A DNA stretch of 64,000 nucleotides from Anisus vortex. Lineage: Eukaryota > Mollusca > Gastropoda > Planorbidae. The translations under genes and the position numbers were made by a program. Shown here piece by piece: positions 22,261 to 33,271 of the stretch. Location: the NCBI GenBank assembly GCA_949126835.1, contig OX421495.1, positions 2,507,508 through 2,571,507 on the forward strand. Direction: 5' to 3'. Position 1 is the first letter of the stretch; every line of letters starts with the position of its first letter. Below the pieces are notes generated by a model, which made no database searches, was not told where the DNA came from, and saw only the letters and a list, made by a program, of their open reading frames with translations.

Positions 22261-22784
22261 GCCAAGAAAAAGGCACGCAATTTAAGTTAGCCCTGTTTTA
22301 ATAAAACTAGTCTTTTTCTTCTCTTTCTTATCATTCATGTAGGCCTTTTGATGTATTTTCTGTTGACTATTTCTTTTCACCAAACAGTAAGCATTCAAAA
22401 AATGAATGATTTGGGTATATTTTTGTAAATAATTAGATCAATTCTGATCAATACTGAAGCGGAGGACCAATTAGATCTACAACAATTTAACTAAGAATAT
22501 TTGATTAATGTATTTTTGTAATAGACCTGTAAGGCTATGATTGAAATTATTACACTCTAATGGTAAATGGTTACACTTATGGCAGTTTCACAAAATGATC
22601 CACAGACCTTTTGAAAAGATTCCTGATTTTTCAAACGTATGTAATACAAATAAATCATCAAGATCTGAATAGTGTTAGAAAAAAAAAATGTTCGGCGGGG
22701 GGGGGGGGGGAAGAGGGGGCGGGGGGGCCCACAAAAGATCTCGTACCGGCATCTTTTTTTTCTCTCGAGGGCCCTGGACATATT

Positions 22785-24997
22785 ACTCAACAATTATCTG
22801 CCATCTTTGCCATTGCCTATATAAATATTTGTATGTTTTGAATTCCGTCACCAGAACTAAGAAAGTACTATTAGCTGCTCTCTACAAGTACGCAGTAACA
22901 AAGCACAGGGCACATTTTTATTGCAACATTATGGGCATCAATTCATTAGTCGCTTGGCATCCTTTAGTCTGAACACCACGAAGAGCATAGGTGTTTCCAG
23001 TGGTTGAGAACTAAGCAGGGGTTTCAGTTTGTCTACTACACATTTTATTTAATAATATATCCGATACAATACAAATCAATTTAAAAAGAAGGATTTATTA
23101 TTCAAAGTTCAATATTATGTTTTTAATGATTGGTCTTAATGTCCACCAGGTGGCGTCGCGGAACACGTGGCTGGTTAAAGTTGTAAAAAGAGAGATATAA
23201 AAGAAAATGAAGCCAGATCTAGCTAAACTTGCTGAATTAAAATTGATAACAATCAATATTTTAACAAATTTATCTCTCAATTACGAGTACAAAGTTGTGT
23301 GTTTTCAAATTAATGTTTTTGTCTGCACAAAGTAATGTCCCGGAAAACGCCTACTTTACCAATGCGCCGACTAACGGTCAGTTACAGCCAAAGACGCACA
23401 AATACGGACCATGGTCGTTTTACTAAGACCAAAGTACAGCCAAGCCGATCACACGACAAACCTGATTACGGAAGATTTCCGTTTACGATTGTAAGATACA
23501 CGTATAATAACTTTATCTATGTCTGTTTCTATCTATCTGTATCTATCTGTCTATCTATCTATCTATCTATATGTCTTTTAGTCTATCTTTCTGTGTGTCT
23601 GTCTGTCCGTATGTCTGTATATCTTTCTATTGATCTCTGACTGACTGCCTGTCAGTCTGTCTATTTATAAATCTATCTATCCATCTAATCGATCTATTTA
23701 TCACAGTCTATATATAATCTATAAGTATCTATCCCTCTGTTTATCTGTCCAAATATATGTGCGTGTGTGGTGTGTGTGTGTGTGTGCGAGCGTGCGTGCG
23801 CAGATATGACAGTACAAAGGAGTGTCCATTATTTTTTTTTTAAAGGAAACGTTTTATCTGGTTTTAATATCTCAGTGAACTTACCTTTAGAAGTATGTCA
23901 AGGACACATTTCTTATTATTTTTGGCACTAGTAATATTACATAAGCAAAGTATAATATAGTGTCAACGACTTGATAGTACTTTTATATTTAATCGTCTGA
24001 CACTAGTCTAGTTTTTTTTATAGACTACATAATTTGATAGTAGTTTTTAACATGATACTTTTGGCAGTAAGAATAGAGCGGCCATAATTATAATAGCAGG
24101 AGGGGAGGGGGGGGGAAGAGCGGCCTAGAGAGAGTCTGCCCACAATGAATGCCCACACAGATTTATAATACGTGTGTTGTTTTTTAAAACTGACTTTTAT
24201 TGCAACGGATCACCGACGCAGTTCAAATGTTACAAGTGCCCAATACACGCTCTTATAGAACCACATTTAATACTTTTTTCCTTCATATATTATATGTTTC
24301 GACTTTTTCTTAAATTTCATTTTGAGAGCCCACGAGTGGATTAGCCAATGACCTTTCTTATCTCCCGTTCACTTCTTGCACCGATTTATTCCCTTTTAAA
24401 CTCATAATCATAAATTCTTAATCAGAAAAAAAAAATTATGTCAGAATATAAGCACTGAGTCACAATGTAAGTCAGAGATAGGTAATCCGTTCAAATTTTC
24501 GTCGAAATAGAAAATATTGAAATTTTTTTATTTTTTTTTATTTAAAAAAAAAAAAAATTAACAATGCACTTGATGACATAATTTGATAAAAACTTGATCT
24601 TCAGGCACAATCCACAAAATAAAAAGATGAAAACAGAAAAAAAACAAAATGAAGTTTTTTCTTCCATTTAACTTATCGATGAGATCAACAATGAGAAGAA
24701 AAAGTGCATCCGATTTTCATGAATTGCTAAGGCATGTCTTCGCTGAGCTCCAACAGATTGGCTTAGATTTGTTTTCGATTGTGAATGTTGGGGACAAACT
24801 ATTGAGTGCTCATTTCCAATGCAATTTAGTTCTTTTGCGTCTAGTTAAAAAAAATAATATTGTTTTTGTCTGATGATGATTAAAGAGAAACTAAGATGAA
24901 CCCACGCTAAAACTTGCGGATTAACATAAAGTCATTAGAATGTAGATTCGGAGTTGTCGAAACAAAAATCACCACAGAAAGTGGAGATAACAATATC
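22785..24997. other. Intergenic, simple repeats, no gene
   Basis: Holds a TATC/TGTC microsatellite with a GT tract at 23505-23800, A/T homopolymers near 24430 and 24540-24557, and a G-run near 24103. The 101-codon frame at 23335-23640 and 74-codon frame at 24649-24873 lack any recognisable domain. Confidence 0.55.
23505..23800. repeat. TATC/TGTC and GT microsatellites
   Basis: Interrupted TCTA and CTGT units to about 23745, followed by a (GT)n run near 23765-23787. Confidence 0.9.
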
Positions 24998-25330
24998 TGG
25001 ATACACAGAATATCAAACAGAGTACACTTGCTTGTAAATGACAAAACTGACAAGAGCAACACCAATAGTTAAATCACTAAACCTAGAAACACTAGAACAG
25101 GGTCGGCAACCTACGGAACGCATGCCAGACCCCTGCACTAGAGGACAGAAGGGCAAAGAGTAAAGTATTAATAATACATAAGGCATTAAACTCTAATTTA
25201 GAAATACACAATCCAATAACAACCAGTTGCAATGATCAGATAAACATAAATTTCCCGAGTGGCATTCGGGCAGAAATTAGTTGCCTGAAAAAAACCCAGA
25301 AAAACCATTGTATTTGAAAAAGTTAGTACT
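24998..25330 (+). pseudogene. LINE-A fragment, carries mini-hAT insert
   Basis: Collinear with LINE-A from the TTAAATCACTAAACCTAGAA block through TAAGGCATTAAACTCTAATT to the FPSGIRAE-LP region. It is interrupted at 25098 by a 38-bp element with an 8-bp target duplication. The 3' UTR and tail are missing and several codons are deleted relative to other copies. Confidence 0.8.
25098..25135. mobile_element. 38-bp hAT MITE-1 derivative with TSD
   Basis: Consists of little more than the MITE-1 left end (CAGGGTCGGCAACCTACGGA) and right end (GCCAGACCCCTG). It is flanked by CACTAGAA at 25090-25097 and CACTAGAG at 25136-25143, an 8-bp duplication with one mismatch of the LINE-A target CACTAGAG found uninterrupted in other copies. 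It is either an extreme internal deletion that still transposed or a larger insert deleted afterwards. Confidence 0.85.
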
Positions 25331-25959
25331 TACTTTGATGTATATAGACAGTGAATAAAACGAAACATTAAGTATGAAGTATGAAGTAATATAGGTCCTT
25401 ACTCAGCACATTGTTGTTTTCCTTCAGTCAGCAGTCAGATAGGTACCTACTGTGTGTACTACTTCCAGCACGTGCCATAGTCATTCTCATCAGCTGCTTT
25501 TGGCACTGTCATCATTACACAGTCTTATTACCAAGTTGGCATTTCCTTGTCTTGGAACTAGCGCGCGTTGGCTAAGACACGCATCCAAGTTCAACAATGT
25601 GAGAACAATTATCTGCCAACTGTGTACATTTTGTGCTGAGTAAATCTAGTGATTCATCGTTTTTTGTTATAGAATAAAAAAAAGAATTGAAACAAACATT
25701 TTCGAGTACAGATCAATTTAGAACTTTAGGCCGAACTTTATTCAGTGAAAAGTGCCAACAGTTGTATCAAAAAAGGTTTTGTTAACTATGGTATTACAGC
25801 AAGCATGCAATGTTTAACCTTGCTGGTATGTAAGTATGAAATTGTTATGCAATGTACTTTATAAAACTTACTGTGTTAATCATTACATTTCAGCAAAGTC
25901 TCTAAGCACATACTTGTTTCTAATCCATATAGTTTGTTATAAAACTAATATATTATCTT
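25331..25959. other. Intergenic, no gene seen
   Basis: AT-rich with an ATTAAGTATGAAGTATGAAG local duplication near 25366-25388. The 63-codon frame at 25452-25643 has no recognisable motif. Confidence 0.45.
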
Positions 25960-26880
25960 ATATATTACAGACGCTTCTTCTGTAAAGAAGATTATTGCAT
26001 CCTACGCTCATCCGTGGTCCGAGTCTAGTCTTGCATCTTTGTTAATGTTTTAAATGATGTTATGTTTCTGGTTTTCCTGGTTTGTTCAGGCAACCCATTC
26101 CATGCCCGAATGCCCCTCGGGAAGAAAAAGTACTTATTTGCATTTGTTCTCGCATAAGGGATAAGGAAAGTGTTTTTGTCCTTATGTTTATCTGAGTATT
26201 GCAACAGGTTGTTATTGGGTTGTATTTCTAAATTATTAGAGTTTAATGTCTTATGTATTATTAATAATTTACTCTTTTGCACTTCTGTCCTCTGGTGTTT
26301 CTAGAGTTGACTATTGGTGTTACTCTTGTCTGTTGTGAATATTCGCTAGTAATGAACATTGCAGATCTGAATTTGTTCCAACTTTTAATATTTTCTTTAG
26401 TTGATGGGTCCCAAACGCATGATGTATATTCTAGTATAGGCCTAACTAATATGATATAGCATTACATTTATAAAAGTTTATTTGTATGAATCCTAATGTT
26501 TTGTTAGATTTTTCAATTACTTCATCAAAAAGAGTATTCCAAGATAATTTATCATTTATTATTACCCCTAAGTACTTTGCATTGTTACTTTGAGTTAGTT
26601 CATGAATGAAGTATTTTCATATTATCTTTCTTTTTCTTGGATACTCTTATCAGTTGGCGTTTTTCGGGGGGGGGGGAAAGACCAACTTCAATTAGATTCC
26701 CATTTCTATAGTTCATCTAGGTCTTTTTGTAAGAGTTCACTATTTTTTTCTGTCTTTAATAGTCTATAAATTATACAATCAGCGGCTAATAATCTGACTT
26801 TTGTTCCTATGTTGATGCAATTCAATAGGTCATTAATATAAATTAGAAATAGTAGGGGTACTCAAATTCTTAATTTCTCA
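25960..26880 (-). pseudogene. Longest LINE-A copy, includes RT palm motif
   Basis: Read on minus it covers the RT palm and everything downstream. The order is the YINDLLNCI-like region, then RLLAADCIIYR where the active-site box is expected (LINE consensus F/YADD), DLDELY, LVRPILEYTSCVWDPSTKEN, then the intact C-terminal frame at 26025-26282 with FFFPRGIRAWNGLPEQTRK and a Lys-rich end. The 3' UTR has CTTTACAGAAGAAGC and a short tail. The first catalytic Asp is replaced by Ala, and stops and a G-run at 26667-26676 break the frame. It is dead. Confidence 0.85.
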
Positions 26881-27104
26881 CGCATCGCCAATGGGGCTAC
26901 GTGTTTTGGGGGAAAATTTCTGCAGACTTGCTTTCTATTTACTATAAAGTAAGAATCAATGATCACAGATTATAAACAAATACAGAATAAGTAACAATAG
27001 TGAGGAATTTATTTTAGAATGACTAAGTCCTCATTTATGACAAACTGTCTTCTTAGGTTATTAATACGCTTGATATGAATTATAAAGTCTTGAATGTGTA
27101 TCTA
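26881..27104. other. Intergenic, no gene seen
   Basis: AT-rich and featureless. May include more decayed LINE-A sequence upstream of the palm motif, but I cannot show it. Confidence 0.35.
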
Positions 27105-27480
27105 AGATAAGATCAGAATGCTTTATTGATCCTAACAAATGGAAATTATTTGATGTTCCGTCTTTCGGTATATTTTAAACAATATAAAAGAATTGTTATT
27201 ACTCAGGCACACACAATATACTTATAAAAATAGACACACACGCACACTATCATACTATTTATTATACAAGAAAAATTATCATTAGGAGTCAGCTATTGTA
27301 TTTCTGGCTGACTGACGACTCTGTTTAAAAATTCTCACTGACTGTGGTACAAAATAGTTCCTAAATTTCTCTGTTCTTGCCCTTATTGAAAGAAGCCGAC
27401 CAGTTGGACTAGATATGATGTAGTTGTCGTGTAGTGCGTGCGCATGGTACTGAAGGATTTTTATCAATCATTGATCGGCA
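27105..27480 (-). pseudogene. LINE-C 3' end with AAGAT-like tail
   Basis: The minus strand reads RLLSIRARTEKFRNYFVPQSVRIF, which matches the R(T)xRFRNSFVPxAIR-N pattern near the C-terminus of several LINE clades. A 3' UTR follows with CAATAAAGCATTCTGATCTT and an AAGAT-type tail at the left edge (TCTAAGATAAGATC on plus). It is a different family from LINE-A and LINE-B and is 5'-truncated. Confidence 0.6.
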
Positions 27481-27814
27481 GCTTGAATTAAATATATCTT
27501 TAAGAGCTGGTAGTTTTGTCTGTGTTTTCTATGACAATAACAAACGTGTTGCGATTACACAACTAAGACCTACTTATTATGTATAGCATGGATAGTAAAA
27601 AAACTAGTTTTAAAGATAATAACAGGCAATTATCTAATCATTTTAGATGTCATTGAAAAAAAAAAAGATTTCTTGTAACATTTGATCCACAAAGAAATGA
27701 CGAGAATAATTTTGCCCTCACCATCTTTTTCAAAATTTGGCTTTTGTATAGTTTCAACGCTCGATTAAATGCTATAAATGTTTCTATATTATAAGAAGTA
27801 TTTGCCCCATAGTT
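27481..27814. other. Intergenic, no gene seen
   Basis: AT-rich with no recognisable repeat or coding signature. Confidence 0.4.
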
Positions 27815-27822
27815 GACTAGCA

Positions 27823-28024
27823 CTGGGGTAGGCAACCTTTTGATAATAGTGTTCCCAAGTTGGATTTCTAATTCATTCAGCGTGCCAACTGCCTAAAAGT
27901 CCTTCTGCTCTAGCACTCAATTTCTGACAGAAGAGACTTGAATAGCCCTTTTGGGGGTCTTCGGAGTGCCCTTGAAAATTGCTCTGCGTGCCAAGTCTGG
28001 CACGATTTCCGTAGCCCACCACTG
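27823..28024 (-). mobile_element. hAT MITE-1 copy with perfect 8-bp TSD
   Basis: Inverse orientation of MITE-1: the left end CTGGGGTAGGCAACCTTTTG and right end TCTGGCACG...CCACCACTG are its diverged termini, and the interior contains TCATTCAGCGTGCCAAC and CTAAAAGTCCTTCTGCTCTA. The identical octamer GACTAGCA flanks both sides (27815-27822, 28025-28032). Confidence 0.93.
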
Positions 28025-28032
28025 GACTAGCA

Positions 28033-29329
28033 TACAATGGCTGTTAGTTCGTAAGGCATATCATTTGTCATTGTAAATTCAAGTGTCAATTGTATTACAA
28101 TAAAACAGAAATAAAAAGGGTCAACAGCGATTTTCAAAATGAACCAAACTGAGGGATAGGTCAGCTTTCTACAATCACATTCTTCTTATGTGTTCCATAT
28201 TTCCATTCTCAGCCACAACTGCAAGTCCTGCCTCCTGGATGAACGTGACAGTCTTCAGAAGACTTGGTTTCGGGCCTCAGAGCTTTCTTTGTGTTTGCAG
28301 CCACCTGGAGGCCAGAGCTTCTTTAGTTATTTAATCAAGGGTAAAACAATGAATAGGCGTAAAATTTGTTTTGGTTTAAGTGTTTTCAAGTGAAAATTGT
28401 TCCAACCTGCCAGGGTACTCTGTGTTATCTAGAAAAAGGCATGAATTAAAACATCGCAAGACACGGGCAGTTCCTGGATCTGGCAAGAACTTATTATTGA
28501 CATTCTATTATTGCAAATATCTGACCCGTTTTTCGCGAATATTAATTTCGTGTTTACTTTCATTATATACACCGCAGAATGGTGTCACATTCCGTCACCA
28601 TATCATGGGAATTATGGAAGTCTTTCCAAGACTAGTAGAAGTATTTTAGACATTTTTTTCCAGACTTCAGAAACTCCAAAAATAACAGCCGCGAATTCGG
28701 TCTTTTTGCGCCACTTTCTTTGATAATACATACGTAGATCGCACTGGAATAATGCCAAGAGATGTTCAGAAGTAAACAAATAAATACAAGAGTCACGTGA
28801 TGATTTGGGGGAGTGGGGGAGTTGAGGGTGGGGGAGGCATTTATTAGACGACCGCGAAAGTGAGCAGTTCTCCATCTTGTTGTTGCTCAAACGTCTTCTT
28901 TCAGCGCAGTTTATGTAAATGCGAACTATTGCACGTGTGTGTGTGTGTTATTGTGATTGTCGAACTATTTATTTGTAAAATATTGATGAACTGTGCGAGT
29001 GTGTGTGTGTATTATTGTTCCTATATATCCGGGGGAGCTGACTGACTGACTGATATTCAAAAGGTTCCACTTTTTTTTACGTTGTTAATTTCTCATTAAC
29101 AAAACTCGGTCATAAAGTAAGGGTGCCGGGGTGGTATGTAGAAGTACCGGCACCCCACCCACCCCCCAAACACACTTTTCTTTTATTGTTTACCGTGATA
29201 ACTGCGTTGTATAACAAAACTATGATAGGATAGAGTCAATAAATGTATGCAGCAACTCACACTGAACGGCATACTCTAGAGTTGAAGTCTGATTTCTTAT
29301 ATTCAGACATCTTCACCAATACTTCTACT
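28033..29329. other. Intergenic, no gene seen
   Basis: Short open frames here (for example 28190-28393 and 28612-28890 minus) have no recognisable domains. A G-rich patch sits at 28806-28838 and short GT runs at 28936-28950 and 29000-29010. Confidence 0.5.
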
Positions 29330-29519
29330 CAGGAGCGAAGCCAGTGTTTTGTGTTGAGGTGAGGGGGCCTGAAGTTTTACGTAACAAATATTGACCAAAT
29401 TTATCCTAATTTTTCGCTACTTTACGATATCTTTAGTTAAAGAATTGTAAAGAAAAATATTTTTTTTAATTCACAAATTTCAGGGAAGGGAATTTCCCTT
29501 CAGCGTGGCTTCGCCCCTG
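29330..29519. mobile_element. hAT MITE-3 with 8-bp TSD
   Basis: 190-bp element with termini CAGGAGCGAAGCCAGTG and CGTGGCTTCGCCCCTG, which are inverted repeats. It is flanked by identical CTTCTACT at 29322-29329 and 29520-29527. The interior is AT-rich and non-coding. Confidence 0.93.
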
Positions 29520-29741
29520 CTTCTACTGCGCCACGTATGCATGTTGGTCAGGTTCAATTAATGAACCTACTATTGTTTTTTTTTTCTCTGGGAGAAGTTC
29601 TAAAATTGATCACAGACAACAGACGCACTTACGTCATTGGGTTAATTCTCAGAGCTTCTGTATTCCTAAGTTTAAATTCAATTCGATTTAGAATCAATGA
29701 ACATTAAAACAACACTATAGCGGATTTAATTTATACAAACT

Positions 29742-29798
29742 ATTATATATATATATATATATATTAATAGCTAGATTTATATATATATATATATATAT
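29742..29798. repeat. Paired (AT)n tracts
   Basis: Two AT runs of about 20 bp each, around TTAATAGCTAGATTT, likely slippage-prone and able to form cruciforms. Confidence 0.9.
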
Positions 29799-30109
29799 CG
29801 TGTTAATATTAATAAACTATATACACCACTGCTTTTTATATATGAAATAATTTTTATTGGTTTTATTTAATGTATTTTATTAATTTTTTTATTTGATGAA
29901 TAACAGTGTTTGAAACATCCATAATAGGGTATTAAAATAATTATAATATTACAATATATTTTACAATAAAAATAAATAAACAGCTCTACATTTCAAACTA
30001 GCGAGACAATTTCAAATACAATATAGAAACTATTATTAAATGCTGTACGAACATTACACACTGGTCACCATGTCTTGGGCGCAGTGGTCAGCGTGTTCTA
30101 TTTATAGAA

Positions 30110-30165
30110 CTTCATCACCATTATCATCACCATCGTCATCTTCATCGTCATCTTCGTCATCACTG
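30110..30165. repeat. Imperfect (CAT/CGT) trinucleotide tract
   Basis: CATCACCATTATCATCACCA and CGTCATCTTCATCGTCATC units give a poly-Ser translation in one frame. Not a gene. Confidence 0.8.
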
Positions 30166-30353
30166 GCCTCGGTCATTGTCTTTCTTTCCTTTGTCCCTCT
30201 GACTGACGGCGGTCAACACAAAAGCGGCGCGGTGTCGTCGTTAGCTTTGTCATGACACAGTCGTTCAGGGTTAAGGTTTATAACGTGTAACCCAAAACCC
30301 GACCGGCCAGGGTTAAGTTTAGACCTAACGTGTAAGTTAAAGATCGTCTAGTT

Positions 30354-30559
30354 CAGTGGTCGGCAACCTAAGGCACGCGTGTCAGACTTGTCACGCAGAG
30401 CAATGTTCATTGGCACGCGGAAGCCCTCCAAAGGTGCAATTCAGGTCTTTTCTACATGGAATTCAGCGCAAGAGCAGAATGACTTTTAAGATGTTGGCAC
30501 GCTGAATGAGTTAGAAATCCTACTTTGGCACTCTATCTTCAAAAGGTTGCCGTCCCCTG
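30354..30559 (+). mobile_element. hAT MITE-1 copy
   Basis: Full-length relative of 1287-1497 with termini CAGTGGTCGGCAACCTAAGG and AGGTTGCCGTCCCCTG, and a matching interior (AGAGCAGAATGACTTTTA, GGCACGCTGAATGA). The flanks share CTAGTT (GTCTAGTT left, GCTAGTT right), an imperfect 7-8-bp target duplication. Confidence 0.9.
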
Positions 30560-30674
30560 GCTAGTTCACAATAAAATTCTCAATCGTTATTTCGAGATTG
30601 TCTATAATAATATTTGTTTTATAAAGACCTGCCTGTTATAACAGCTCGATGATTTAATTTATGCAATTAATTTT
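30560..30674. other. Short AT-rich spacer
   Basis: Nothing recognised between MITE-1 and MITE-4. Confidence 0.4.
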
Positions 30675-30798
30675 GGGGACGTCCATTAATTACGTCAACA
30701 ATTTTTTGGCGATTTGTACCTCCCCCCTCCCCCTTGTCAACAACTGTCAAACTTTCAGAGACCCCCCCTCCTTTATAATTACGTCAACAATTCGTTAC
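30675..30798 (+). mobile_element. MITE-4 copy 1 (GGGGACGTCC type)
   Basis: Starts GGGGACGTCCATTAATTACG and shares with 33272-33384 the central blocks CCTCCCCC, CTTGTCAACAA and TGTCAAACTTT plus the following C-rich block. Toward its right end TAATTACGTCAACAA is a degraded inverted terminus. It is non-coding. The terminal sequence is a widespread animal MITE-like motif, but I do not assign a superfamily. Confidence 0.7.
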
Positions 30799-30881
30799 CC
30801 CCCCCCCCCCATAACAAGTAAAAAAAAAATTAAACGCTGGCTTTTATGTTTAAAATAGATTTGAAACGGAAAGGTCTAGAT

Positions 30882-31211
30882 AAGGGGTCGGGAACCTTTT
30901 TGACGGAGAGAGCCATGGACACCTCATATTTTGAAAAGTAGGCCTAATTCAAAACATTATGTTTAAAAATATAAATTCAAGTAAATTTCCCTTTTAATTA
31001 CAATGAATGCAGGGTTCTATTTTTCTGTCTTTTAGATGCTGAGCTGCAGTAGACTTTAGCTCATTTGTAGAATGAAATATTGATATGCAATTAATATGTA
31101 GATCTAAGGAGTCTAAATATTTTTTTTTATAATCGAACATTTGTCTGCGAGCCAGATGCAGCCATCAATAGAGCCACATGTGTCTCGCAAGCCATAGGTT
31201 CCCTACCCCTG
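30882..31211. mobile_element. hAT MITE-5, 330 bp, perfect 8-bp TSD
   Basis: Termini AAGGGGTCGGGAACCTTTTT and ATAGGTTCCCTACCCCTG are inverted repeats. The subterminal GAGAGAGCCATGGACAC on the left and GAGCCACATGTGTCTCGCAA on the right are typical of hAT-derived MITEs. The exact octamer GTCTAGAT flanks both sides (30874-30881, 31212-31219). It is larger than, and internally different from, MITE-1. Confidence 0.93.
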
Positions 31212-31290
31212 GTCTAGATCTTTACTATAATTAATTGTAATACATTTTAAAACTTGTTTTAAATATTTCATATTGACTAGATAGAACTCT

Positions 31291-31690
31291 CATAGGCGTA
31301 GCCACGAAAGGGGTATAACATGCTTACTACCCCCATCGCCCCTCCCGATTTTTTTTTTCCAATCCGAGGATTTTAACAATATTTCTTTCTTTTTTATTTA
31401 CTATTGTTCTTTTCATATAGAAATATTGAATATTTTCTGATTGTACTTTTCACTAATGAGCTTTTGGTACAATGTTAATTGTTAAATAGCTTAGGGGGAA
31501 ATTGTGCACCAGTTGTAAATTAACTTGCTATATTAACCATATGCTCACTATTCCTTCTTGCATTATTGCCCCCCTCCCCACACACACACACATTATATGA
31601 TTATACACACGGTAGTTGGCTTCCTTGCCCCTACCGCTCCTACCTTGCACTATTTGCCACCCACACCTTGCAATCTGGCTACGCCACTAT
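31291..31690. mobile_element. Putative hAT MITE (GGCGTAGCCA termini)
   Basis: Left ATAGGCGTAGCCACGAAAGG and right GCAATCTGGCTACGCCACTA form an imperfect inverted terminal pair about 400 bp apart. The interior is AT-rich with C-rich patches next to both ends. I do not see a clean 8-bp target duplication, so the exact ends are uncertain. Confidence 0.55.
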
Positions 31691-32184
31691 AGGCCTACTA
31701 ATACATTTTTATCTCATACATTTTTTTTTCAGACAATTAGAAATTAAAACTAAAAAATTACTATATTTAGCCTAATCACCAAATTTTAATGTTTCACCTA
31801 TTATAACGTAGTCAGCAAAAATATATTAGTTTATATATCAGAATTAGGGATGTTAAAAGGAAAGGTAGGCTAAGTATTTCGGACTTCATGGGCCACGAAT
31901 TATTTTTCTGAAGGAAATATTTTAAAATAACCATGTTGGATTCACACAATAAGTTTACACTTCATTCAATGCAATTCAAACATAGTCTCAGAGAGGGCCT
32001 ATTGTTGTCTTTAGTTATATTGCCAATCCCAGCTATCGCTTACATGGTATATATAACGAACGCCAGTCTCTGGCGCCTAATTTCACTTCTGTACCTATGA
32101 GCCCCAAAGCTGGCGAAGTGTGTAAACCGCCGATACGTTCCCATTAAGAATACACCAGCGGGCAAACGCATGGGAAAGAGCTCC
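31691..32184. other. Intergenic, no gene seen
   Basis: AT-rich to about 32040, then GC-rich sequence that may be the start of the dispersed repeat below. Confidence 0.4.
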
Positions 32185-32400
32185 CGCAGCGGGTCCGGAC
32201 AGAGCTGAGCTCAACCCTAAACGCTACGCCCTGGACACAAGACGGGCTCGTCCGGTTTTATTTTTTTTGAGACCTTTTAACTTGGTTCCCCGAGTCTGAC
32301 CAGTGAGCTAATGCATGGGACAAGCGGTCGCCGATATACTTCCACTCCCATCTCTGTAAGTGACGGAGAGAGGCGTGGTATCCCGAGCTGCAAGTCTGGA
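32185..32400. repeat. Unclassified dispersed repeat R1, copy 2
   Basis: Collinear with 17875-18060: CTCAACCCTAAACGCTACGC, CCCTGGACACAAGACGGGCT, CGTCCGG, then the GACCAGTGAGCTAATG and GGAGAGAGGCGTGG blocks. The separation between blocks differs by small indels. There is no coding frame and the class is unknown. Confidence 0.6.
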
Positions 32401-33271
32401 GATTAATCGGATTGTTCTGTCCATTTGAGGGGGCCTGTGAGGTACCCTCTGTCCGATTTCTGGCGTCTCCGGGGTGGGGGCTGATGCAACGTACGGAAAG
32501 GTATACAAAACGTCCTGTAAAAACGGCTGCTTTTAAAGGTGGCCTTGAGGGGTTGACATCCCCGTGTTAGACAAAATCCGCTCGGCCAACACACCGTCAG
32601 CCCACATTACAGGAATACGAGGCAAGCCATGGATGGCTCGAGCGAATGTACGTTCGTAAAAGGGGAATCCGAACAGAGGAAGCCGACCCAACAGGCGACC
32701 GCCCTGTAAGACAAAGCCTGCCTACTCATATCTTTCCATGTCGGAGTGCATGGCCTGCTAACTCTGATCCAAACATGGTTTCAAGGGTTGGAATTTGGAA
32801 AAGACTCAACCATGGGCGTTGAATTAAAGCAGTCGACTCTCGGACGGTGTTCAAAGTCCTTTCAGGACTCAATAACAGAACGGCGCCTAATTTAGATGTA
32901 GCGGCATAAAACTGGGTTTCTGTTTATGAACGTACTCTCCAGAATGTTTGTTGGTGTGTTTATGTTCTTTTGTTATTCCAGTCACCATGGCTCGCTAGAC
33001 TACAGCGAAGGTGAAGTTTTTTACAATTGGTCGGTCATTTTGCCGTGCTAACAATTGCATTAATTTCCACTTTCCTCTCATACATAGATCTACAAACTAT
33101 CAAGATAAACACAAAAAGGACATGTCAAATGTAGCGTCCGTAATTTTAATTAATATATTTGTATTAACTTAAAACCATGTTTATAGATGTCTGCTATGTA
33201 AGTGGCACATGACAAATGTAGCCTAGAATTTTGTAATAAATTTGTATAATTTTTTTTTTTTTTTAAAGTAA
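32401..33271. other. GC-richer intergenic, no gene recognised
   Basis: 32400-32880 is richer in G+C than most of the window. It has open frames on minus (32308-32508, 32403-32594) without recognisable domains, and may be an old repeat. 32900-33270 is AT-rich. Confidence 0.45.

Larger units (their letters stand above)
19656..22776 (+). mobile_element. Complete but dead hAT transposon
   Basis: The element begins CAGGCCCCACGAGAG and ends CTCTCGAGGGCCCTG, which are inverted repeats of one another with minor changes. It is flanked on both sides by the identical 8-bp target duplication GACATATT (19648-19655 and 22777-22784). A transposase relic lies at 21190-22260 and an L2-type LINE was inserted in its left half. 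A long G-run (about 22697-22710) lies near the right terminus. TSD length, TIRs and the C-terminal dimerization motif together identify a hAT element of the ZMYM1/TTF-like group. Confidence 0.9.
29528..30353. other. AT-rich intergenic with simple repeats
   Basis: Contains (AT)n tracts at about 29742-29763 and 29778-29798 separated by a short spacer, and an imperfect CAT/CGT trinucleotide tract at 30110-30165. No gene recognised. Confidence 0.55.

Noticed and set aside
32400..32880. rRNA or snRNA gene in a GC-richer island
   Set aside because: No conserved 5S, U-snRNA or rDNA core sequence was recognised.
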